Part shown: positions 56,447 through 64,000 of the stretch, piece by piece | How positions within the stretch are numbered: position 1 is the stretch's first letter | How the letters are laid out: every line of letters starts with the position of its first letter | Assembly (NCBI GenBank): GCA_023935145.1 | Contig: CM043702.1 | Coordinates: forward strand, 77,283,320 to 77,347,319 | DNA: 64,000 bases | DNA from: Bretschneidera sinensis | Taxonomy: Eukaryota > Streptophyta > Magnoliopsida > Brassicales > Akaniaceae | Direction of reading: 5' to 3' | Translations under genes and position numbers: made by a program | The notes under the pieces: generated by a model | What the model was told of the DNA's origin: nothing | The model's database searches: none | Seen by the model: the letters and a program-made list of their open reading frames with translations, nothing else

Positions 56447-58168
56447 ATGTGGATGAATCCAGCGCCGGTTTCACAGTCTTTAGAGGACACCATTAAGGAG
56501 TACATTAAAATGACCAGCCCGTCCCTCAATGCTGCCAACACTTTTAATGTTGAAAGCTGTTCCATCTGTGCTAGTCCCATGCATCTAGCACAGAATTGTC
56601 CATCAATGCCGGCTTGTGCCGAGTATCCTATGGAACAAATGAATGCTTTCAATGAGTGTTGTTGGCAATCAAATAGATCTTACTCTGAAACATACAATCC
56701 AGGGTGGTGGGACCACTCTAATGTTTCATGGACGCAGAACCAACTGAGGAATCAGGGAGGAGACCCTTATCATGCTCACAATCAATACCCTCCCGAATTT
56801 CCTCCACCAATTCCAAATTATGGTCACTCAGCTTATCCAGCACCATCACCCGCTTACCAAGCTCCCATTCAAGCGCCAGTGTCGGTTTCACAGTCATTGG
56901 AGGATGCTCTCAATGATTTCATGAAAGCGACTAGCCAATCTATGAGTGAAGTGATGAGTGCAACAATAGAAAACACCCAAGCGATTGCCACACTAGAGAG
57001 TCAAATTGATCAAATCGCAAGTTATGTGGGTGAAGGAGAGGAAGGAATGTTCCCCAGTCAAACTGATCCTAACCCAAAGGAACAGTTTGCGGTGGGAAAT
57101 TCTTCAACTCCCATGCATTGGCAGGAACAAGTGCAATCAACTGTCCCATACTTGTTTGCGAGACAAGTGGACAATCAAGTGGAAGAGAACCCTGCTATGC
57201 ACCAAGGGCAAGAGAGTGACAACAATGAGAAGAGAGATGCTGAGCCATCTACAGCCACTCGTATTATTAAGGATCTCTCTAGGTCGTTTTTACCTAAAGC
57301 GCCTTACTCTGAGAGACTACAAGTGCCCAAGAAAGAAGGAAAGTCTGAGGACATTATGGAGGCATGCTTTGCTCAGTTTGAAGAGGATTTGGATTTAGAT
57401 AAGTTACTTGAGCAAGCAAATACTATCGTGGAGTCTGATCCTCAGAAGAGCAGTGAGACGGAGGAGACTATTGATGAATCACGTATTGAGGACCCCCTGG
57501 AGGCATGCTTTGCTCAATTTGAAGAGGATTTGGGCTTAGATAAGTTGTTTGAGCAAGCAAATGCTACTTTGGAGTCTGCTCCTCTAAAGATCAGTGAAAC
57601 GGAGGAAACCACAACACTTGAACCCCCCAAGAAGGAACTTAAGCCTTTATCGGACAATCTTAAGTATAAGTTCCTAGGTCCAACAGATTCTTTGCTTATA
57701 ATTATAGCTTTAGAATTGGGTGATGCTCCAGAGGAGAAATTATTGGACGTCTTAAGAGAGCATAAGGAAGCTATAGGCTGGACTATTGAGGATGTCAAAA
57801 GAATCAACCCCTCGTTGGTGATACACACGATACAGTTGGAGGAGAATGCCAAGCCATCGAAGGAGCCACAAAGAAGGCTCAACCCTGCTTTGCAAGAGGT
57901 TGTGAGGGCGGAAGATATTAAGCTGTTAGAGGCAGGGATCATTTATCCCATCTCTGATAGCAAGTGGGTGAGCCAGATTCCAGTCGTGCCCAAACATGCT
58001 GAATTTACGGTAGTAAATAAAGACAACGAGTTGGTTCCAACTCGAGTGCAGTCAAGATGGAGCAAGTGTCTAGACTACCGTAAATTGAATGCTGCCACTA
58101 GGCCTGATCTTTTTTCATTCCCATTTATTGATCAGATGGCGGAGCATTTCGTTGGACCTGTTTACTAA
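56447..58168 (+). CDS. Gag C-terminus fused to N-terminal reverse transcriptase, element G
   Basis: An intact 573-codon ORF. Start ATG 56447 (MWMNPAPVSQSLED) is an in-frame fusion start, since gag's N-terminal and capsid parts are missing. Zinc knuckle CX2CX4HX4C uses Cys38, Cys41, His46, Cys51. A proline-rich stretch follows, then a second SQSLEDALNDFMKATSQSM resembling residues 9-30, then LESQIDQIASYVGE and FPSQTDPNPKEQ, the usual Athila gag tail. Two 47-residue copies of an acidic linker (EACFAQFEEDL..LDKL) occupy residues about 304-397. LKPLSDNLKYKFLGP and the RT start (RRLNPALQEVV, EAGIIYPISDSKWVS, CLDYRKLNAATRPDLF) come last, ending at FVGPVY before the catalytic motif. No protease and no active RT. 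It may bind RNA; role unknown. Confidence 0.88.
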   Translation: MWMNPAPVSQSLEDTIKEYIKMTSPSLNAANTFNVESCSICASPMHLAQNCPSMPACAEYPMEQMNAFNECCWQSNRSYSETYNPGWWDHSNVSWTQNQLRNQGGDPYHAHNQYPPEFPPPIPNYGHSAYPAPSPAYQAPIQAPVSVSQSLEDALNDFMKATSQSMSEVMSATIENTQAIATLESQIDQIASYVGEGEEGMFPSQTDPNPKEQFAVGNSSTPMHWQEQVQSTVPYLFARQVDNQVEENPAMHQGQESDNNEKRDAEPSTATRIIKDLSRSFLPKAPYSERLQVPKKEGKSEDIMEACFAQFEEDLDLDKLLEQANTIVESDPQKSSETEETIDESRIEDPLEACFAQFEEDLGLDKLFEQANATLESAPLKISETEETTTLEPPKKELKPLSDNLKYKFLGPTDSLLIIIALELGDAPEEKLLDVLREHKEAIGWTIEDVKRINPSLVIHTIQLEENAKPSKEPQRRLNPALQEVVRAEDIKLLEAGIIYPISDSKWVSQIPVVPKHAEFTVVNKDNELVPTRVQSRWSKCLDYRKLNAATRPDLFSFPFIDQMAEHFVGPVY

Positions 58169-59419
58169 TGTTGGGTCTGGCTGAAGACGTTAAACTTAGC
58201 GCTCATGGGAGGCACCCCATAGCTTATCTTTTCTTTTGTTTATTTATTATTTCGCATTTTTATGATTAATGTTTGTTTCCAGTTTTTATTTTTCAGGGAC
58301 AAAGCGTACTTCAGTTCAAGTTTGGGGGTATGCTATGAGCCATACCAGTCCAGATAGTTCTCCATATCTCAGGTCAGCTCTTTCCATATTAGTCACACAT
58401 TGGGGTCAATGTGTAATTTAAGTTTGGGGGTATGGGAGACACATCACACACTTTGTCCTAATTTGTTGTCTTTTCGTCATAAAGATAAATGCATGCTCAT
58501 GTTATCGTGAAATTTTAGTTGATCTAAACATTTTCTGTGATGTGATGTCATTAGTGAGCTTAACATTTTGAACACATGATCTGGTGATAAATTTTTAAAA
58601 TTTAGTTACTTACTTTAGGCATTTTGAGAATTCACATGTTTGATCTAATCTAACATGAGCAGATTAGCACAAATTATGTGAGGTATGACATGTGATTTTA
58701 ATGTGTATTTTTCCTTATCTTAACTAAAACTGGATGACTTGTTGGATGAACTCTTGGGCATAGAAAAATATAAAAAAAAAAATTATCAATAAACTTTTCG
58801 CTGAGTAACTGGACCTCTTGCCTCAGTAAGCAGTGAGTGTTCACGCCAAAAGGTGGAATTTTGCTTGGTAATATTAAGGTCGGTTTAATTTCGTAGCCTT
58901 TTTGACTCGAGTTAGTAAGTCCTTAGAGGTGTCTTTACACCTAATGCCCTAAAACCACCTGGTTTGGGAGTCATTGACTTAACACTCGCTACATGGGTCA
59001 ATTAGAAAGCTTAAGGGAACTAAACATAGCCGTGCCTTATTAAAAAAAAAAATAAATAAAAATACTATTCCTTTGTCGTTCATTTTTTATGGGAAATTCG
59101 GTGAATCTTGAGACATGGAGACCTTACACATTAGAGTTACTTGGAAGCTTCATTTTTATATGCTAATTCACCTTACACTGATTCAAGCTTGTGATGCCTT
59201 ATCCTGCCTTTTGTAAGTAATTAGATTTTAACATTTCTATTCATTGCGAAGATGGGTTTACCTTTTTAAGCTTGCTTATGAATGAATATCATGGTGATGT
59301 GTGCTCCTTAAATTTTTAGATACCATGAGTGATGACTTTATCTTTATGTTCTTTGTTTTTCATTGAGTCTTTTATTTTGTTTTGCTAAGGGACTAGCAAA
59401 TTGTAAGTTTGGGGGTATT
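58169..59419 (+). other. 3' UTR of element G with three PPT-like motifs
   Basis: It begins with TGGCTGAAGACGTTAAACTTAGC.. and a GGGAGGCACCCC stretch, the same pol-tail-like sequence that ends gag in C and H. AAGTTTGGGGGTA occurs at 58318, 58420 and 59405; the last abuts the 3' LTR and is the working PPT. No coding signal. Confidence 0.8.
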
Positions 59420-60740
59420 TGATGAGTGCCAAATATTGCATATTTTGGCCCTTTAATTTACATTTGTTAGCTTAGGAATTTGTTACTTTGAGTTGTTTTC
59501 GTTGTTTTTCAGGTTTACAAGCACTTGGAAAGGAGTTTCACTAAAATTGCCAAAATCGCCTTACAGATCAGTCATTTTTGTGGATTTTACTGTATTGATT
59601 CCGGAAGAACCAGGAGATGAGCCATATATGCTTGGAAAGATCCGGAAGTCTATTTTCTGAGGGATTTTACGGCTTGCAAAAATGATTTTTCTAGAGAAAG
59701 TTATGGCCATTTTAGTAAACAAGGGTCAAGCTGAAGATGTCTAGTGCGCTCGATCGCACAAGACTTGCGATCGATCGCAAATGCGCACTCGCACATCCCA
59801 CATCGGTTAAAAATGCTCTGTAGTGCGCCAATGTGCGCTCGAGCGCACCAGAGTGCGATCGATCGCACTCGGGCAGTATCCCACATCGATTTTGAAACCC
59901 ATTGTGCTCCGGGACTCCCCCTATATAAACACCATCTGACCTCATCATTCAGTGTACAATTCCTGAGCCACTTTGGTGTTTACCGGTGGACGTCCGCTAG
60001 CATTTTGGTGGATCCCGAAGGCATTGCTACCACGAGGGGAAGCGCCGCCCGGCAGCAAGTGGAATTTCTCCCATGTAAAGTTGTTTATTTATTTCTTTAT
60101 ATTCAGTTGTTTTAGTTTAAATGTTTAGCACTTGTTATTATAGTTTTATAGTTATGAGTGGCTAGACTCTTCAGCTAAGGTTGAAGATGAAGCCCCGCCG
60201 TTGTTTGGCGTAGTAGTTCAGATTTGCTTGTACAAATCTGACAATTTTTAGTATAAATGTTCTGTCAATTATTTGAGTTAATCTTATAATTGATTGAGTT
60301 TAAATTGTGTGTTGGATTTTCTTTGTGTTTCATCTGATGGGTACATTGAATGCTTTTCGATTAAATTGGATTCCCTTTGTGATTTGTTAAGAGCGGATAC
60401 ATCGGGTGCTTTTGGTTTAGTTGGGATATTCTTTGTTTTTTGTCTTATAGTTGGATTCATTGAATGTTTTGATAGGCTGTATTTTTAGAACATGTATGCT
60501 TAACTTCGGTGGGGTGGATTCGGAAACCTTAGTGCTTTTTATTAGTTTTTAAATCAATTTAATTTAATTTTAATTTCTTTTGCAAATTATCATCTGAAAT
60601 TCGGAACTAGGTTAAAATAGAGTTAGTTTAGATTAAATTATATTTTCACAACGCAATTCCCTGTGGATTCGACCTCGCACTTGCACAACACTATATTGCA
60701 AACGACTCGTGCGCTTGCGAGTAATTTAAAACTCACAACA
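59420..60740 (+). repeat. 3' LTR of element G (1,321 bp)
   Basis: Same ends as the 5' LTR and equal in length. Differences I saw by eye: about 17, of which 14 are transitions and 3 transversions. Flanked on the right by GCCCC. Confidence 0.95.
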
Positions 60741-60984
60741 GCCCCCACTTCCTTGAGTGCAGTTATGTGTTCAAGGAAGTAGGATGTTTAGAGTATGATC
60801 TATCTCTACAAAGTTCAGATCAGGTCTGAGATTGTGTAAGTACCCGTGTATTAAAGAGTAAAGAGTGAATGCTTGATTGGCTCGGGTAGTTCAGGAAAAA
60901 GCATGGGTTACTCCAATTTTGAATGATATATGTTCGAGGAGGGTTAGTAGCATAGTGTTACCTCCCCGAAAAAGAATGTAAACT

Positions 60985-61165
60985 CTAAGGAGGCTTAATA
61001 GTTCGACGCTACCTCCTTGGAATGTGAAGTCCGAGGAGGCCTAATAGCTCGGTGCTACGTCATCGGAAAGAAATGTGAGATCTAAGGAAGTTTAATCGCT
61101 CATCGCTACTTATTTGGAATGTGTACTGCGAGGAAGTCGAACAACTCAGCGCTGCCTACTTGGAA
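60985..61165. repeat. About four tandem 46-bp repeats
   Basis: The core GGAGGCTTAATAGCTCGGTGCTACCTCCTTGG recurs with unit starts near 60991, 61037, 61088 and 61134 (46, 51 and 46 bp apart). The copies are diverged. Confidence 0.7.
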
Positions 61166-61439
61166 GGGGACGTAATGGATTCGTGAAGCACGAATTTCAA
61201 CGTAAACTCTTCGGGGCTAGGTAAGATAACGTACCCGAGTGGCACGGGCTTAAACTAAGTTCCTCTATGCGAGAGAGAGAGAATGAGTCCAAATGACATA
61301 GACTGAGCTTTGTTGTGAGCTTGTTAGAGTTTGAAAGATAAGTCCGAGGACTTTGAATTTGGTGAAAACTTCCTTGGACATGAAAAGATAGGTCTGAGGG
61401 AAACATTTTGGAGATAGGTCCAAGGAGAATTACATGGAT

Positions 61440-61995
61440 TAAACTCCTCAAAGTTTGGAGATTAGGTCTGAGAAGGATGACTTAGGTCAAACTCCTCAAA
61501 ATCTTGGAGCTAGGTTTGAGGAGAATGAATTGGATCAAACTCCTCAGAGTTGTGGAGACAGTTCCAAGGAGAATGACTTGGTTCAAACTTCTCGAAGTTG
61601 TGGAGATAAGTCCAAAGAGAATGACATAGATCGAACTCCTTATAGTTTTGAGATTAGGTTCAAATAAGATGATTTTGATCAAGCTCCTCAGAGTTGTAGA
61701 GACAGGTTTGAGGAGAATGACTTGGATCAAACTCCTCAAAGTTATGGAGATAGGTCCGAGAAAATGGCTTGGATCAAACTCCTCAGAGTTGTGGAGATAG
61801 TCTAAGGAGAATGAATTGGTTCAAACTCCTTGAAGTTGTGGAGATAGGTCCGAGGAGAATGATTTGAATCAAACTCCAACTCCTTGGAGTTGTGGAGACA
61901 GATCCGAAGAGAATGACTTACACCAAACTCCTCGGAGTTATAGAGACAAGTCCGAGGAGAATGACTTGGTTAAAACTTCTTGGAGTTGTGGAGAC
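61440..61995. repeat. Tandem 48-bp minisatellite, about 11-12 units
   Basis: The core AACTCCTCAGAGTTGTGGAG with ..GAGAATGACTTGG recurs every 48 bp (starts near 61443, 61491, 61539, 61587, 61635, 61683, 61731, then 47-bp steps at 61778 and 61825). Because 48 is divisible by three, it leaves long open frames encoding a 16-residue periodic peptide on both strands; these are probably by-products. Confidence 0.85.
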
Positions 61996-62640
61996 AGATC
62001 CGAAGCCAATGAGAATAGATTTATTTGTTTGGAGTACAAATGCCTTTATGAAATAGATGCAGTGGAGGGCATTTAGTCCATTTGACGGATCATGGGGCAA
62101 GTCTTCCTAAGGGCCTATAGGTTGGGCCCAAACTTATACGGGCCCATTGGTGGGGCCCTAGATTATGGCTTGGAAACTAGATCAGGCTTTTAACTAGGCT
62201 CAGGATCTCAACCCATAAGCTAAGAGAGACTTTTAAATGTAGGACCCGTTAGCTGGACCACTGCTTTGGTCTTCATGACACTCTAGCATTTAGGGTCTTG
62301 AATGTTCTTGCAATTAAATGGAATAAACTGAATCATCCCTTGGTTATATGAAAAGACACCCCCTTGTTAAAGTTATTTACAACCATTTTTAAATGAACTC
62401 TTCTTTGTTTGAATGAATTACAGTTGTAAGTAGTTCTTTCTAAGAGAGTGAAATCCTTACTCAGTTCTAACCTCACTCATTTGCAAACAGGAAAAAAATT
62501 CTTGAGAGCTTTTAGAGTTTGAGAGAAATAGAGAGCTCAAAGTTTCTAAGAATAGATTCTTCAAAGTTTGTGAGAGTCAAATCTCTAAGAGTTTGAAGCT
62601 TAAAATTTAGACGAGTCTTTTCCTCTTCTTTCAATGTCTT

Positions 62641-63262
62641 CTAGTACTGATAGATGTGGTGATAGTACTTGTAGTCTCATGGAGGTCGAGGTGAGTAATG
62701 CCTCGGTCGAGTCTCGTGCTTTGGTATTGTATGAGTGAGAGGATGCCACCTCATCCTCGAATGGTAATCATGCCCTAGCTGAGTTCCGAGAGGAGATGAG
62801 TGAGGAAGAAAGGGAAAATTGGGTCTTTGCCGCTAATTCGGAACCAAACAAATTAGATGGGGAAGACCTCTCAATTTTTAGGCTCAAATATAGGATTCCT
62901 GAGGAGTATAGACTTAGAAATGGTGGGATCGAGGAACGAGCTTATGACAACCTCAAAGGGGAGGCACACTTTGATCTTTGTGTGTACATCCATTCTTTAA
63001 AAGCAAGCCTTATGTTCCTCTCACACTCCTTCCTCTGCTTTATCTTGAACCATTATTGTATAGTCTTGTGCTAGTTAGTACCGAATTTTGTGTGTTTGTT
63101 GATGGCTTTTATATACTACTGCACGAAGGTGAAAGGGTTGGTGAATCTTAATGTCTTTACGACCCTCTTCCAAGTCAGCAAAAACTGGGAGTATAGTTGG
63201 GTAGTAATAAGCTCGAGGCGAAGAAAGGGTTATTGGAAAAGAAGCCCACTTCCATCAAAGAG
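62641..63262 (+). pseudogene. Antisense gypsy-type transposon ORF remnant, right of the Tat LTR
   Basis: From ATG near 62636 (MSSSTDRCGDS) a frame reads SLMEVEVSNASVES, meets a stop near 62736, and then runs open at 62796-63074: ENWVFAANSEPNK, FRLKYRIPEEYRL, GGIEERAYDNLKG, FDLCVYIHSLKASL, FLCFILNHYCIVLC. After a stop it continues as MAFIYYCTKVKGLVNLNVFTTLFQV and SWVVISSRRRKGYW. The pattern YRIPEE..L with F....L..Y.I.P.QL-like residues resembles the N-terminal part of the putative gypsy-type transposon ORF found in Tat elements. It is opposite in strand to the Tat LTR beside it and is cut at 63262 by another LTR. Confidence 0.5.
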
Positions 63263-64000
63263 TGGTCATAAGTGCTTAAATATTCATATTTAAGCCCCTT
63301 AATTTACATTTGTTAAGCTCTTAGTTTACGTATTTTATTCAATTTTACTTCATTTTTGTGTTTTATGTGTTTTTATAGGTTCTTAGAGAAAATGGAGCAT
63401 TATCTAGTTTGGAGAACGAGAACTAGAAGAGCTGGAAACTGAACACAGCGCGATCGAGCACAGAAGTGTGCGATCGAGAGCACCAACACTCATGCGCACA
63501 AAAAGAAAGCTCGAGTGCAACCTTATGCTCAAGAAGAAGGCTTGAGCATAACCTTGCGCTCGAGTGCACAAACATGAGATCGAGCGCACCCGCGCAGTAA
63601 AACGACATCACCTGTTTTGAAAAGTAAGGTTAGGGTTCTATTTTCCTAGTTAGGATTTCTAGATGTCTTAAGACCTTATAAATAGACTTGTAAAACATAG
63701 AAACAGGATCTTCTTTTCAGTTTTAAGCTTGGGAGACGAACTGATGACTCTTCTCCACAGTATTTTTCGGGTTTATTCTTTTCTCTTTAGTTTACATTAT
63801 GAAGATGTGTAACATCACCACTATGTGTAACTAACTTACTAATAGGGCTCGATTAAAGCTCTAATTATGATTTTCCATATATGAGTATTATTGCCTTTGC
63901 AATAGCTGTATTATGATGCTTTAATTAATTAATACCTGTTTTATTGAATTCTCATATGTGTTTGCCTGATCAACATATGCATGTGGTATGAATTAGTTAG
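63263..64000 (+). mobile_element. 5' part of another LTR, running off the window
   Basis: TGGTCATAAGTGCTTAAATATTC begins abruptly inside the ORF remnant and parallels the start of element G's LTR (TGATGAGTGCCAAATATTGC, then CCTTTAATTTACATTTGTTA). GATCGAGCGCACC-type palindromic motifs (63450-63600) and a TATA box (CTTATAAATAG, about 63674-63684) follow, as in G, but no USE-like motif. Left flanking bases AAGAG (63258-63262) should reappear at the far end, outside the window. Confidence 0.7.

Larger units (their letters stand above)
55002..60740 (+). mobile_element. Element G: young, non-autonomous Athila-type element
   Basis: 5,739 bp with perfect TSD GCCCC (54997-55001, 60741-60745). LTRs of 1,321 bp each (55002-56322 and 59420-60740) differ at about 17 sites by eye with no indels. 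The internal part holds a perfect tRNA-Asp PBS, one open 573-codon ORF (gag C-terminus joined to the start of RT), a 3' UTR with three copies of AAGTTTGGGGGTA, and nothing else. Protease, most of RT, RNase H, integrase and env-like are absent. Confidence 0.93.
60746..62640 (-). repeat. Outer part of the Tat-type LTR and its flank, right of element G
   Basis: Resumes the LTR interrupted at 54996 (minus orientation, U3 side). It contains a 46-bp repeat array (about 60985-61160) and a 48-bp array (about 61440-61990), listed separately. From about 62040 to 62640 it is non-repetitive, with a GGGCCC-rich stretch at 62095-62160. The LTR edge could not be fixed. No convincing coding signal before 62640. 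Confidence 0.5.

Noticed and set aside
61455..61667. Open frames with a 16-residue repeated peptide on both strands
   Set aside because: They follow from a 48-bp tandem repeat whose period is divisible by three; frames are open on both strands and no start context or domain is seen.
61440..61995. CRISPR-like repeat array
   Set aside because: The repeats are contiguous with no unique spacers, diverged, and in plant nuclear DNA; a minisatellite explains them.

Overview
This window is plant nuclear DNA made almost wholly of nested Ty3/gypsy (Metaviridae-type) LTR retrotransposons. The evidence is Athila-type gag and pol domains, a primer-binding site matching the 3' end of plant tRNA-Asp, an Athila-type env-like ORF, Tat-lineage gag/pol, and plant mobile domain (PMD) remnants. 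I see no intact host gene, no tRNA or rRNA gene and nothing bacterial. A flowering plant, probably a dicot, is my inference; the species cannot be read from the sequence.

Layout. 1-4455: minus-strand Tat-type element (copy 1), with gag and RT at the left, then PBS, LTR and an antisense PMD remnant. 4635-16318: an almost full-length plus-strand Athila-type element (A) with LTR, gag, PR, RT/RNase H, IN, env-like ORF and LTR. 16319-16650: a second PBS and gag start hanging off A's right LTR. 16650-about 19770: plus-strand Tat-type integrase remnant followed by an antisense PMD-like remnant. 19780-51200: a second minus-strand Tat-type element (E), interrupted by three insertions, each bounded by a 5-bp target-site duplication (TSD): C (20816-27464, gag-only Athila derivative, TSD TAAGG), a solo LTR (28080-29582, TSD TCCGT/TCTGT) and D (33352-48739, TSD GGAAG). 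D contains H (36309-42547, gag-only, TSD TCCCT). 51200-54401: unassigned AT-rich DNA. 54402 to about 62600: a Tat-type LTR and its flank carrying minisatellites, split by G (55002-60740, TSD GCCCC), a young non-autonomous element. 62640-63262: sense-strand ORF remnant that is antisense to that Tat element. 63263-64000: start of another LTR running off the window.

How it works together. A and D carry nearly complete but broken gag-pol. C, H and G have LTRs, PBS and PPT but lack most of pol, so they would have depended on enzymes supplied in trans. The nesting gives a relative order: E before D, C and the solo LTR; D before H; the 54.4-kb Tat LTR before G. G's two LTRs are both 1,321 bp with about 17 differences by eye, so it is recent.

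Most notable points: (1) the LTRs of G and C carry a motif matching the plant snRNA-gene upstream sequence element (RTCCCACATCG), placed exactly 33 bp from the TATA box in all four LTRs; (2) element D ends in an inverted 3' segment that begins at the polypurine tract and abuts a perfect TSD without an LTR; (3) palindrome clusters and short tandem arrays sit inside LTRs; (4) integrase-distal antisense ORFs recur.
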